Shown here: in pieces, positions 34,301-42,605 of the stretch
Position numbering within the stretch: position 1 is the first letter of the stretch
Layout of the letters: every line of letters starts with the position of its first letter
Source of the DNA: WHSW01 sp963777775
Lineage (GTDB): Bacteria; Actinomycetota; Thermoleophilia; Solirubrobacterales; 70-9
Length of the DNA stretch: 64,000 bases
Assembly (NCBI GenBank): GCA_963777775.1
Contig: CAVZRL010000009.1
Coordinates: 372,001-436,000, forward strand
Direction of reading: 5' to 3'
Program-made: the position numbers and the translations under genes
The notes under the pieces: generated by a model
Seen by the model: only the letters and a program-made list of their open reading frames with translations
What the model was told of the DNA's origin: nothing
Databases searched by the model: none

Positions 34301-35725
34301 ACCGATGAGCCCGCCTACACGCAGCCGACGATGGCGGCCCGGATCAAGGAGCATCCGCCGGTTTCGGAGCTCTACGCGCGGAGGCTGATCGCCGACGGTG
34401 TGATCAGCGCCGAGGAGGTCGAGAGCGAGGGTGTCAACCGGGTCGCGAAGCTGCAGACGACGCTGAAGGAGCTGCGGGCGAAGATGGAGGCCGGCGACTA
34501 CGAGGACCCGAGCTCGACCGCGCTCGGGACCGGGGAGCTCGACCGGACGAAGAGCCCTGAGGTCGATACCGCGGTGTCGGAGAAGCGCTTGCGAGCGCTC
34601 AACGAGGAGCTGCTGCGCGTCCCCGACAGCTTCACGATCCACCGTAAGCTCCGCAAGCCGCTGCTCAGCCGGCTCGACAAGCTCGACCAGGGCGAGATCG
34701 AGTACGGGCACGCCGAGAGCCTCGCCTTCGCCTCGCTGCTGACCGAGGGCACCCACATCCGGCTCACGGGGCAGGACACCGAGCGCGGCACCTTCTCGAA
34801 CCGTCACCTGGCGCTGCATGACGAGAAGACCGGGCTGCGCTACGTCCCGATCCAGAACCTTTCGGGAGCGCTGGCCCCGTTCGAGCTCCACAACAGCCCC
34901 CTCTCCGAGGCGGCCTGCCTCGGGTTCGAGTACGGCTACTCCGCGGCGTCGCCGGAGAGCCTGATGCTGTGGGAGGCGCAATTCGGCGACTTCGCCAACT
35001 CGGCCCAGGTGATCATCGACAGCTTCATCGTCGCCGGGGAGTCGAAGTGGGGGCAGACGACCCGGCTCACACTGCTGCTCCCGCACGGCTACGAGGGCGC
35101 CGGCCCGGAGCACTCCAGCGCCCGGATCGAGCGATTCATCCAGCTCGGCTCGGAGGGGAACATCCGGCTCGCGAACCCGACGACCGCGGCCCAGTACTTC
35201 CATCTGCTGAGACGCCAGGCGCGGATCTCCAAGCCCCGGCCGCTGGTCGTCTTCACGCCCAAGGGGCTGCTGCGGCTCAGGGACGCGGCGTCGACGCTCG
35301 AGGAGCTGGCCACGGGCCAGTTCCAGTTCGTCCTCGATGACCCGGGGGTCTCCGACCGCGAGGCGATCGAGCGCCTGGTGCTATGCAGCGGCAAGCTCTT
35401 CTACGACATCGACCTGCACGAGCGACGCGAGTCGGCCCGCTCGGTGGCGATCGCCCGGGTCGAGCTCCTGTACCCGTTCGCGCGCAACGAGATCGAGCGT
35501 CTGATCTCGACCTACCCGAATCTCAAGCAGGTGGTCTGGACGCAGGAGGAGCCGAAGAACATGGGCGCCTGGAGCGTGATGGCCCGCCGGATGCCCGAGC
35601 TGCTGCCGGAGGGGGTCGAGTTCAAGTACGTCGGCCGCCCGCAGCGCTCCAGCCCCAGCGAGGGCTATCCCGCCGCCCACCGGCTCGAGCAGGAGCGGAT
35701 CGTCCTCACCGCGCTCGAGGGGTAG
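31397..35725 (+). CDS. 2-Oxoglutarate dehydrogenase E2-E1 fusion with two lipoyl domains
   Basis: 1442-residue fusion. Order: lipoyl domain 1 (~6-82), lipoyl domain 2 (~142-215), each with the STDKIDAEV lipoylation site; peripheral-subunit-binding domain (~248-287, ASPVARRVAAAKG); acyltransferase core (~301-540) with YDHRIIQGAESG; and the E1 thiamine-diphosphate dehydrogenase (~577-1442) with HGDAAFPGQGVVAETLNLQ, RYGHNETDEP and the C-terminal VVWTQEEPKNMGAW. It oxidises 2-oxoglutarate to succinyl-CoA. Mycobacterial Kgd and corynebacterial OdhA have the E2-E1 fusion but lack lipoyl and subunit-binding domains, so this version carries all E1o and E2o parts on one chain. Start GTG 31397 precedes domain 1. 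Confidence 0.95.
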   Translation: MAETAVIEVQMPQMGESVTEGTILEWHVSEGQQVAEGETVVEVSTDKIDAEVPAPASGVITKILAAPDDTVEVGQVLARIDPNGAFGNGAAATERAPGMAGTGEGDADLGDDTVPSRSPQPGEITTDPTAPGREAEEAGETLVLSMPEMGESVTEGTILEWHVSEGQQVAEGETVVEVSTDKIDAEVPAPASGTIAKLLVAVDETVQVGQALAEMRAGAAPAAEPATDAGAEAAEAPPAAADGDGATASPVARRVAAAKGIDLDGLSGSGAGGKIVKADVLAAADGAKAPAVEGEAKPLRGPAAMLAEAMNESRSMPTATSFRTLPVDTLDAKRKALNAELKERGMKVSFTHLIAWAIVQATTDWPAMARSYEERDGKPTMIESTHVNLGIAVDVERKDGSRSLMVPCIKAAETVDFAAFHARYEELITKTRENKLTADDFKGTNVTLTNPGGLGTVASVPRLLTGQGTIVACGSLAYPVEWAHVPAEKVKALGVSKVMTTTSTYDHRIIQGAESGSFLRRVDELLQGAEDFYEQVAESLGLASSVVTTAHPAAASALPLPTAAPTGVAAAEPDRELLQAVQAATSLLKAYRTHGHLAARVNPLGGDPKGDPALEPENLNLTPETMERIPASILRIGVEGETLLDALPRMRDAYCGPIAYQIEHLSSHQQRIWLREIVETGWHRAPFAEEERRALLSRLTEVFQFERFLQKAYLGQKMFSIEGLDAAVPMIDEIATLARRNGAEEVVIGMAHRGRLSVLAHNLGRSVESILAEFEGAKALDQVKAIAAIPHSGTGDVKYHHGAEGMFATGDGEEVKVRLYPNPSHLEFVDPVVEGGARAAQTEHSGPQLKHNPQAAVPLLLHGDAAFPGQGVVAETLNLQALDGYSTGGTIHLITDNQVGFTTDPKEGRSTPYAGDMAKGFNCPIIHVNADDVEACIAAVRLAMAYREKWGRDVVIDLIGYRRYGHNETDEPAYTQPTMAARIKEHPPVSELYARRLIADGVISAEEVESEGVNRVAKLQTTLKELRAKMEAGDYEDPSSTALGTGELDRTKSPEVDTAVSEKRLRALNEELLRVPDSFTIHRKLRKPLLSRLDKLDQGEIEYGHAESLAFASLLTEGTHIRLTGQDTERGTFSNRHLALHDEKTGLRYVPIQNLSGALAPFELHNSPLSEAACLGFEYGYSAASPESLMLWEAQFGDFANSAQVIIDSFIVAGESKWGQTTRLTLLLPHGYEGAGPEHSSARIERFIQLGSEGNIRLANPTTAAQYFHLLRRQARISKPRPLVVFTPKGLLRLRDAASTLEELATGQFQFVLDDPGVSDREAIERLVLCSGKLFYDIDLHERRESARSVAIARVELLYPFARNEIERLISTYPNLKQVVWTQEEPKNMGAWSVMARRMPELLPEGVEFKYVGRPQRSSPSEGYPAAHRLEQERIVLTALEG
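31434..31570 (+). repeat. Direct repeat copy 1 (lipoyl domain 1)
   Basis: This 137-base stretch is identical to 31839-31975 except at one position (A 31506 versus C 31911, silent). It encodes the core of lipoyl domain 1, including the lipoylated Lys. Spacing between copies is 405 bases, a whole number of codons. Confidence 0.95.
31839..31975 (+). repeat. Direct repeat copy 2 (lipoyl domain 2)
   Basis: Second copy of the 137-base in-frame repeat, one silent mismatch to copy 1, encoding the core of lipoyl domain 2. The sequences on either side of the copies differ, so similarity drops abruptly at both borders. Confidence 0.95.
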
Positions 35726-35752
35726 GGCGCACCCCGTCCCAGCCGGAAGGCG

Positions 35753-37177
35753 TCAGCAGGAGCGCAGGCGGTCGCGGCCGCGCCCGCCGGAGCAACGGTC
35801 GGCCCCATGGCCACCGCGCAACACGTCCTTGCCCGCGCCGCCGCGAAGGCGGTCGTCCCCGCCGAGGCCGCAGATCACATCCGCCCCGCGACCGCCGCGG
35901 ATCACGTTGCGGCGAGAAACGCCGACGATCACGTCGGCGCGCTTGGTCCCCTCGAGGCGGCGCGCGGAGGCGACGATCGTCGCTCGCCGGCCGGCGCACG
36001 ACCGGTGTCCGGCCCCACCCCCGCCGCCACCCACGACGCATGGAGCGGGCGAGCCGTCGCCGAGCCGGTAGACCGGTCCGACGAGCGAGACGACGTAGGC
36101 GCGGCCGCAGGCGTCCTCGCCGAACGAGCTCACGAATGGGAGCGTGTGGCCTTCGGAGCGGTCGCCGGTGGCGAACGGCAGGCCGGGGACCAGCGAGCGG
36201 AGCTGGCCTCCGTATGTGTCGGCGTAGACATAGCGGCCGTAGAGCTCCTCCAGACCCTGGTCGCGGACGACGTAGCCGCCGGCGACGGCCGCCTCGCCGC
36301 CCGCATGCGCGTATTGGTGGATCGGGTCGGTGAACGTGGCGCCCGGCGGGCAGGCCTCGTGAAACTCGGTGCCCTCGCGGCAATCCCAGCCGAAGTTGAC
36401 ACCACGTCCGGCGACCGGTGCGGGCGAGAGGTCGATCTCCTCCCGCGCTGCCCCGCCGACGTCGCCGATCAGCAGGTCACCGGTCAGGCGGTCGAACGAG
36501 AACCGCCACGGGTTGCGCAGGCCGAGGCTCCAGATCTCGCCGCGGCCGCCCGTGCCGACGAACGGGTTGCCGGCCGGGACCGTGTAGGCGGCGGAGCCAC
36601 TACGGCGGGGGTCGATGCGCAGGAGCTTTCCGAGCAGGGAGGCGGTCGACTGGGCGTTCTTAAACGGGTCCCCCTGAAAGCCGCCGTCGCCGGTGCCGAT
36701 GTAGAGGTGACCGTCGGGGCCGAACTGAAGCTGGCCGCCGTTGTGGTTGGCGAAGTTCGGATGCGGGATCGTCAGCACCGGACGGCGGCTCGAGAGCGGA
36801 GCACGGTCGCCGTTCGCGGTCAGCTCGTCGATCTGCAGGGCGCCATCGCCCTGGCGCGTGTAGAACACGTACAGGTGTCCGGAGCTCGCGTAGTCAGGGG
36901 CGAGCGCGACCGAGAGCAGGCCCTGCTCCTCCCCGCCCGACTCGACGAGCGGCTGGTCGCGGAGGTCGACGAAGGTGCTCTGGCCACCGTCGAGCAGGAC
37001 GATGCGTCCCTGCCGCTCGACGACCAGCAGCCGGTCGGGATCGGAGGGATCCGAGGTGACGAACACCGGTTGGTCGAAGCTCCCGATCGGAGTCAGGCTG
37101 ACTGCGGCCGTCGCCCCCGCAGGTGCGGCGAGGCAGGCGATCAGGCCGAGCAGTAGTCCCGCCGCGCGGCGCATCAT
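35753..37177 (-). CDS. Secreted PQQ-dependent sugar dehydrogenase-like beta-propeller with calcium-binding tail
   Basis: 474 residues. A signal peptide (MMRRAAGLLLGLIACLAAPAG) leads into a GDH-B/Asd-type six-bladed propeller: FDQPVFVTSDPSDPDRLLV, NHNGGQLQFGPDGHLYIGTGDGG and GLRNPWRFSFDR are family hallmarks. The C-terminal ~80 residues hold RTX-like repeats (RGGRGADVICGLGGDDRLRGG and more) that would bind calcium outside the cell. It probably oxidises aldose-type sugars using PQQ; Thermoleophilia encode many such tails. ATG 37177 is preferred over an upstream GTG. Convergent with the oxoglutarate dehydrogenase gene. Confidence 0.88.
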   Translation of the reverse strand: MMRRAAGLLLGLIACLAAPAGATAAVSLTPIGSFDQPVFVTSDPSDPDRLLVVERQGRIVLLDGGQSTFVDLRDQPLVESGGEEQGLLSVALAPDYASSGHLYVFYTRQGDGALQIDELTANGDRAPLSSRRPVLTIPHPNFANHNGGQLQFGPDGHLYIGTGDGGFQGDPFKNAQSTASLLGKLLRIDPRRSGSAAYTVPAGNPFVGTGGRGEIWSLGLRNPWRFSFDRLTGDLLIGDVGGAAREEIDLSPAPVAGRGVNFGWDCREGTEFHEACPPGATFTDPIHQYAHAGGEAAVAGGYVVRDQGLEELYGRYVYADTYGGQLRSLVPGLPFATGDRSEGHTLPFVSSFGEDACGRAYVVSLVGPVYRLGDGSPAPCVVGGGGGGAGHRSCAGRRATIVASARRLEGTKRADVIVGVSRRNVIRGGRGADVICGLGGDDRLRGGAGKDVLRGGHGADRCSGGRGRDRLRSC

Positions 37178-37242
37178 CGGATGATTGAACACGATCGGGA
37201 CGCGATCGTCGCGCCTATGGCTGCGCTATCAATCGCCCGGCG

Positions 37243-37578
37243 ATGGGGGCAGAAGAGCAGGACGGGCTGCGGACGCTCGTACCGGGCCGAATGTTCGAGT
37301 GGGTCAAGGTGGCGTCGTACGTCGAGCTGGCACTGTTCGCCGGCCTGCTGATTGTCTGGCTCGCACCCGGGCTCGAGCGGCCGACGTTCTTCTTCGGGCT
37401 CGGGCACGGGATCGGCTTCATCCTCCTGGCGTTCCTGATCTGGGTCGCGATCCTGCGTCATCAAGCCCCCTACACCCTGCTCGCCGCCACTCTGACTCCA
37501 GTGGGCCCGGTCGGCAGCGTGATCGCGATCCACCACATCGAGCGCAAGCGCCGCCCCCCTGTGACCCGTGAGACGTAG
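37243..37578 (+). CDS. DUF3817 integral membrane protein
   Basis: 111 residues with three hydrophobic helices (VELALFAGLLIVWLA; GLGHGIGFILLAFLIWVAIL; LLAATLTPVGPVGSVIAI) and a basic C-terminus HHIERKRR, the layout of DUF3817. Members are small actinobacterial membrane proteins of unknown function. It is divergent from the sugar dehydrogenase gene, 65 bases away. The following 205 bases up to the aconitase stop contain no gene I can support. Confidence 0.85.
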   Translation: MGAEEQDGLRTLVPGRMFEWVKVASYVELALFAGLLIVWLAPGLERPTFFFGLGHGIGFILLAFLIWVAILRHQAPYTLLAATLTPVGPVGSVIAIHHIERKRRPPVTRET

Positions 37579-37783
37579 GTGGCGGGGCGGGGCCGCGGGA
37601 GGCAGGGGGTCCACACGGCCCGCGCCACCGCCTGCGCGTCGGTAGCCAGGGAGGGATGCCGACGCGATCGCCCCCGGAGGCGGGACTGGCCGGGGACGAG
37701 TCTTTATCAAGAAGATCTCCCTCCCGCGGGATTACGCGCATTCTGACCGATCGCGAGTAGCGGTGTCAACCGCGAAGCCGGCG

Positions 37784-40592
37784 TCAGGCGCGGAGATCGC
37801 GCAGGACGCGGTGCAGGATGCCGCCGTTGAGGTAATAGCGGACCTCGTTCGGCGTGTCGAGGCGAACCGTGGCTTCGAACTCGACCGGGTCGCCACCCTC
37901 GCGCGCCGCGCTCACCGACACGGTCTGAGCCTCGCCGCCGGCGAGATCCCCGATGTCGATCGTCTCCTCGCCGGTGAGCCCGAGCGACTCGGCGCTCTCA
38001 CCCTCGCCGAACTGAAGCGGCAGCACCCCCATCCCGATCAGGTTCGAGCGATGGATGCGCTCATAGCTCTCGGCGATCACCGCCCGGACCCCGAGCAGTG
38101 CCGTCCCCTTCGCCGCCCAGTCGCGCGAGGAGCCCGACCCGTACTCCTTGCCCGCGAGCACGACCAGCGGCACCCCCTCGGAGGCATAGGCCATCGCGGC
38201 CTCGTAGATCGTCGTCTCGCCGCCGTCGGGGAAGTGGCGGGTGAAGCCGCCCTCGCGCTCGACCAACCGGTTGCGAAGGCGGACGTTGGCGAACGTCCCG
38301 CGGATCATCACCTCGTGGTTGCCGCGCCGCGAGCCGTAGGAGTTGAAGTCGCGCGGCTCGACCCCGTTCTCGATCAGCCAGGCGCCCGCCGGGCTCGCCT
38401 TCTTGATCGCGCCCGCGGGCGAGATGTGGTCGGTCGTGACGCTGTCCCCGAGCACCGCGAGCACCCGGGCGCCGCGCACCGGCTCGATCGGCTCGGGCTC
38501 GGCCGGCATGCGATCGAAGAACGGCGGCCTGCGGACGTAGGTCGAAGCCGGCCAGGTGTAGCGGTCACCGGCCGGCGTTTCGAGCTCGCGCCAGCGCTCG
38601 TCGCCGGAGAAGACGTCCGCGTAGCTGCGCTCGAACATCTCCTGGCGGACGGCATCGGCGATCGCCGCCTTGATCTCCTCGCCGCTCGGCCAGATATCGG
38701 CCAGGTGCACCGGGTTGCCGTCGGCGCCGACACCGAGCGGCTCGCGTCTGAAGGTCGATGTCCATGCGCCCGGCGAGCGCGTAGGCGACGCAGAGCGGCG
38801 GCGAGGCGAGGTAGTTGTTGCGGACGTCCTGCTGGATCCGGCCCTCGAAGTTGCGGTTTCCCGAGAGCACCGCGCAGACGACGAGGTCGTTCTCGTTGAC
38901 CGCCGACGAGATCGCCTCCGGCAGCGGTCCGGAGTTGCCGATGCACGTCGTGCAGCCGTAGCCGACGAGGTTGAACCCGAGCTGGTCGAGGTACCGGTCG
39001 AGCCCCGCCCGCTCGAGGTAGTCGGTGACCACGGTCGAGCCCGGGGCCAGCGAGGTCTTGACCCAGGGCATGCGCTCGAGCCCAAGCTCGACCGCGCGCT
39101 TGGCGAGCAGGCCGGCGCCGATCATCACCGAGGGATTCGAGGTGTTGGTGCAGCTCGTGATCGCCGCGATCACGACCCGGCCGTGATCGAGCTCGACCTC
39201 GGTCCCGTCCTCGAGCGTGACCACGACGCCGGAGTCGCGGGCGCCGGAGGGGCGCTCGGTCGCCGGCGCCGCGGTCGCCGCCCGCGGCCTGCCGGCCGCC
39301 CCCGCGTGGGCCTCCGCCGGCGGGTCGGAGGCGGGAAAGGACTGCTCGACCGCCTCGTCGTAGGCGTTGCCGTCCGGCTCGGCCACGCCCGGGCCGTACT
39401 CGGCGAGCGAGTCCAGGAACGCCGCCTTCGCCTCGCTGAGCGCGATCCGGTCCTGGGGGCGCTTCGGACCCGCGATCGAGGGCTCGACGCTCGACAGGTC
39501 CAGCTCCAGCGTCTCGGAGAAGGTCGGCTGCTCGGAGTCGGCCTCATGGAACATCCCCTGCTCGCGCGCATACGCGTCGACGAGCTCGATCGTCTCGGTC
39601 GGGCGACCGGTGAACTCGAGATAGCGGAGGGTCTCGCGGTCGACCGGGAAGATCGCGCAGGTGGACCCGAACTCCGGCGACATGTTGCCGATCGTCGCCC
39701 GGTCCGCGAGCCCGAGGGTGTGCAGGCCGGGCCCGAAGAACTCGACGAACTTCGAGACCACGCCGCGCTCACGCAGCATCTCGGTCACGGTGAGCACCAG
39801 GTCCGTCGCGGTGGCGCCTTCCGGCAGCTCACCGTCGAGCCGGAAGCCGACGACCTGCGGCAGCAGCATCGAGATCGGCTGGCCCAGCATCGCCGCTTCC
39901 GCCTCGATCCCGCCAACCCCCCAGCCGAGCACACCGAGGCCGTTGACCATCGTGGTGTGCGAATCCGTGCCGACGAGCGTGTCGGGATAGGCCTGGCGCC
40001 CCCCATCGGGAGCGTCGCCGGTGAACACGACCTGGCTCAGGTACTCGAGGTTGACCTGATGGCAGATGCCGGTTGCCGGAGGCACGACGCGGAAGTTGTC
40101 GAACGCCTGTTGACCCCAGCGCAGGAACGCGTAGCGCTCGCCGTTGCGCTCGTAGTCGCGATCGGCATTGATGTCGAACGCCTGCGGGCTGCCGAACGCG
40201 TCGACCTGCACCGAGTGGTCGATCACGAGGTCGACCGGGACGAGGGGGTTGATCCGAGCGGGGTCGGAGCCGAGCTCGTCGATCGCGTCCCGCATCGCCG
40301 CCAGGTCGACGATCGCCGGGACTCCGGTGAAGTCCTGCATCAGCACCCGCGCGGGCTGGAACGGGATCTCGTCGCTGGGAGTCGCGGCCGCGTCCCAGGA
40401 GGCGATCGCCTCGACGTCGGCGGCGGTCACCGAGTCGCCGTCCTCGAGCCGCAGCGCGTTCTCGAGCAGGACCTTGAGCGAGTACGGGAGCCGGTCGACG
40501 TCGAACCGATCCTGCAGCGCGCCGAGCCGGAAGACCTCGTACTCGCGCCCGGCGACCGCGAGGACGTCCCTGGCGCCGTAGCTGTCGCTCAT
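37784..40592 (-). CDS. acnA: Aconitate hydratase A, interrupted by one frameshift
   Basis: AcnA/IRP1-type aconitase (citrate to isocitrate), about 935 residues over both frames. The first part starts MSDSYGARDVLAVAG and contains DFTGVPAIVDLAAMRDA and the [4Fe-4S] ligands in SCTNTSNPS and GYGCTTCIGNSG. The frame breaks near 38755, after GRMDID, and resumes in the next frame as REPLGVGADGNPVHLADIWPSG, continuing to EVRYYLNGGILHRVLRDLRA. Loss of two bases (or gain of one) explains it; both parts are intact, so sequence error is likely. An acidic/Ala-rich insert around residues 400-450 contains ESFPASDPP-like QSFPASDPP. Confidence 0.94.
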
Positions 40593-40608
40593 CGGTTCAG
40601 TATGCCGC

Positions 40609-41406
40609 CTACCGCTTGCCGGCCTGGCCGCGGGCGACGCGATCGCCCACCTTGCCGGCGCCGGCGCTCGAAAGCCGCGCCGCCAGGTGCGGACGCCAGT
40701 GGGCGAACCCCGCCAGCCTTCGCTGCAGCAGCGGCGCCACGTCGACCTCGGCGCGGTCACGCGCGATCGCGTCGACCACCGCCGCGCCCACCCGTCCAGG
40801 CGTGGTGGTGCCAAGTCCCCGCGGCGCCGAGGCGCCGGAGTCCGCGAACATCCCGGCCTCGCGCACGAACCCGGGCGAGATCAGCGAGACCCCGACACCG
40901 CTACTCCACAGGTCCTGGCGCAGGCCGAGGGCAAATCCGCGCAGACCGAACTTGGTCGCCGAGTAGAGCGACTGGCGCGCGGTGGCCGCCTTGCCCGAGA
41001 GCGAGGAGACGAAGACCAGATGTCCGGAACCGCGCTCGCGCATCGGCTCGAGCAAGGCTCGGGTGAGCTGGATCGGGGCCTCGAGATTGACGCGCAGCGC
41101 GCGCTCGATCTGCTCGGCGGAGAAGCTCTCGAGCCGGCCCGACGCCGGCAGGCCGGCGTTGGCGACTAGGACGTCGACCTCGCCGGCCTCACCGGCGAGG
41201 CTCGGCGCCGCTCCGGGCTCCGCGAGGTCGGCGACCAACGACCGGTGGCCCGCGCCCGGCAGCGAGGCGGCGAGCAGCTCGAGCTCGCTTGCGCTGCGCG
41301 AGCTGAGCAGCACGGCCGCCCCACTGCGGGCGAGCACCGTCGCGATCGCCCGACCCAGGCCGCCGGTCGCCCCGGTCAAGAGGACGGTCTTGCCGGCGAG
41401 CTCCAC
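40609..41406 (-). CDS. Short-chain dehydrogenase/reductase
   Basis: 265 residues. Classical SDR: TGATGGLGRAIATVLARSG binds NADP, VANAGLPASG is the NAG motif, and SSLSGKAATARQSLYSATKFGLRG gives catalytic Ser, Tyr and Lys. The C-terminal tail (APLLQRRLAGFAHWRPHLAARL) resembles acyl-type reductases of actinobacteria. GTG 41406 (MELAGKTVLL) is preferred over TTG 41415. It ends 16 bases before the aconitase ATG on the same strand, so they may be co-transcribed, and diverges from the thioredoxin-fold gene. Confidence 0.88.
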   Translation of the reverse strand: MELAGKTVLLTGATGGLGRAIATVLARSGAAVLLSSRSASELELLAASLPGAGHRSLVADLAEPGAAPSLAGEAGEVDVLVANAGLPASGRLESFSAEQIERALRVNLEAPIQLTRALLEPMRERGSGHLVFVSSLSGKAATARQSLYSATKFGLRGFALGLRQDLWSSGVGVSLISPGFVREAGMFADSGASAPRGLGTTTPGRVGAAVVDAIARDRAEVDVAPLLQRRLAGFAHWRPHLAARLSSAGAGKVGDRVARGQAGKR

Positions 41407-41443
41407 GAGCCGCAACGTACCAACCCGGCTAGGCTGCGGTGCG

Positions 41444-41740
41444 GTGAAGCTCTACGTCTGCTGGGGCACGTTCCAGACAATCCGCCCGGGCGGGCACCCG
41501 TGCGCGAACGCCCACCGGGCCCTGCGCCGCGCGGGACACGATCCCGACGTCGTCAAGGTGCAAGGGCTCGGCGTCGGCCCTGACTTCGTGCACATCAAGA
41601 CCGCGGGCCGCAAGGAGGTCGAGCGGATCTCCGGGCAAGACACCGTGCCCGTCCTGGTCACCGACGATGGCGAAGTGATCACCGACTCGAAGCGGATCGT
41701 CGCCTGGGCGGAGACCAACCCGGCGTCCCGACCCGAGTGA
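41444..41740 (+). CDS. Small thioredoxin-fold protein (GST N-terminal/glutaredoxin-like)
   Basis: 98 residues beginning KLYVCWGTF, with GGHPCANAHRALRRAGHDP, then DTVPVLVTDDGEVITDSKRIVAWAE. This is the beta-alpha-beta layout and cis-Pro (TVPVL) of a GST N-terminal or glutaredoxin-like domain, without a GST C-terminal domain. Cysteines at positions 5 and 19 could form the redox or ligand site. Actinobacteria generally use mycothiol rather than glutathione, so the thiol partner is open. Start GTG 41444. Confidence 0.75.
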   Translation: MKLYVCWGTFQTIRPGGHPCANAHRALRRAGHDPDVVKVQGLGVGPDFVHIKTAGRKEVERISGQDTVPVLVTDDGEVITDSKRIVAWAETNPASRPE

Positions 41741-41887
41741 TGCAGCGGTTACCCGCTCGGGGCCCGGTCGTGCCTATCAGCACTTGTTCGTAAGCAGGTC
41801 TTCGCAAACCGGCGTCGAATTGTGTAGCCTGCTGCACCTCGATAACCGGTAAAGCCGAATCTCGGGCGCCTCGACGGCAGGAATACA

Positions 41888-42003
41888 GAAGTCGGGCGTT
41901 CGCAGAGCGGGGGAACCACTTGTTGGGGCTAACCCACCGTTCGCGGTGGGGGCGCAGGCTCTTTCAGCGCCAGCCCGTCAGCTAACCCCGTAGGCCGACG
42001 AAG
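41888..42003 (+). promoter_or_regulatory. Cyclic-di-AMP riboswitch (ydaO/yuaA type)
   Basis: The conserved blocks of the ydaO/yuaA (c-di-AMP) riboswitch are present in order: AGCGGGGGAACCA near 41906-41918, GGGGCTAACCC near 41925, CTCTTTCAGCGCCAGCC near 41960 and CCGTCAGCTAACCCCGTAGGC near 41975-41995. GTCGG (41891) can pair with CCGAC (41995) as the closing stem. It ends just before AAGGAG and the start of a secreted NlpC/P60-like gene. This class is an OFF switch for cell-wall hydrolase genes in actinobacteria when c-di-AMP is high. Borders are approximate. Confidence 0.93.
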
Positions 42004-42016
42004 GAGTCTGGTTCAG

Positions 42017-42592
42017 TTGACGTATAGATCGAAGGCGAGTCCGAGAAGCAAGTTCAGCGCCGCGCTCGGCCTCGCGATGGTTGCGGCGCTGATCGCACTC
42101 CCCTCGACCGCGCTCGGCGCGGGCAGCGGCGGGGTCGGGATGGGCGGGACCAGCGCCGCCCCGACCGGTGTGACCACACCGGGCGGCAAGGCGAAGCTCA
42201 AGAACGGCTTCGCGATTCCGCCGGCCAACGCGCCACGCAAGGTCGTGCGCGCGATCGAGGCCGCGAACGAGATCGTCAAGGGCAAGCCCTATTGCCTCGG
42301 CGGCGGCCACGCTCGCCGTAAGTCCCGCTGCTATGACTGCTCGGGCTCGGTCAGCTACGCGCTCACCGGCGCCGGGCTGCTCGACTACGCGATGCCGTCG
42401 GGGTCGTTCATGCGCTGGGGGAAGCCGGGCAAGGGCGCCTGGATCACCACCTACGCGAACAGCGGGCACATCTACGCCGTGATCGCGGGGCTGCGCCTCG
42501 ACACGTCGATGACGGTCGGCGACGGCCCGGGCTGGAGCACCGAGATGCGCTCCGGGCGCGGGTACGTCAAGCGCCACCCGACCGGGCTCTAG
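42017..42592 (+). CDS. Secreted NlpC/P60-like peptidoglycan hydrolase under a c-di-AMP riboswitch
   Basis: 191 residues from TTG 42017, with AAGGAG 10 bases upstream. A signal peptide (FSAALGLAMVAALIALPSTALGA) precedes a single domain with KPYCLGGGH, YDCSGSVSYALTGAGLL (catalytic Cys) and YANSGHIYAVIAGL (catalytic His), the pattern of NlpC/P60-type cysteine peptidases that cut peptidoglycan stem peptides. No LysM, SH3 or NlpC accessory repeat is present. Control by the c-di-AMP riboswitch ties its expression to osmotic or cell-wall status, as for rpfA-type hydrolases in Streptomyces. Confidence 0.85.
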   Translation: MTYRSKASPRSKFSAALGLAMVAALIALPSTALGAGSGGVGMGGTSAAPTGVTTPGGKAKLKNGFAIPPANAPRKVVRAIEAANEIVKGKPYCLGGGHARRKSRCYDCSGSVSYALTGAGLLDYAMPSGSFMRWGKPGKGAWITTYANSGHIYAVIAGLRLDTSMTVGDGPGWSTEMRSGRGYVKRHPTGL

Positions 42593-42605
42593 TAGATCTC
42601 AGCCC

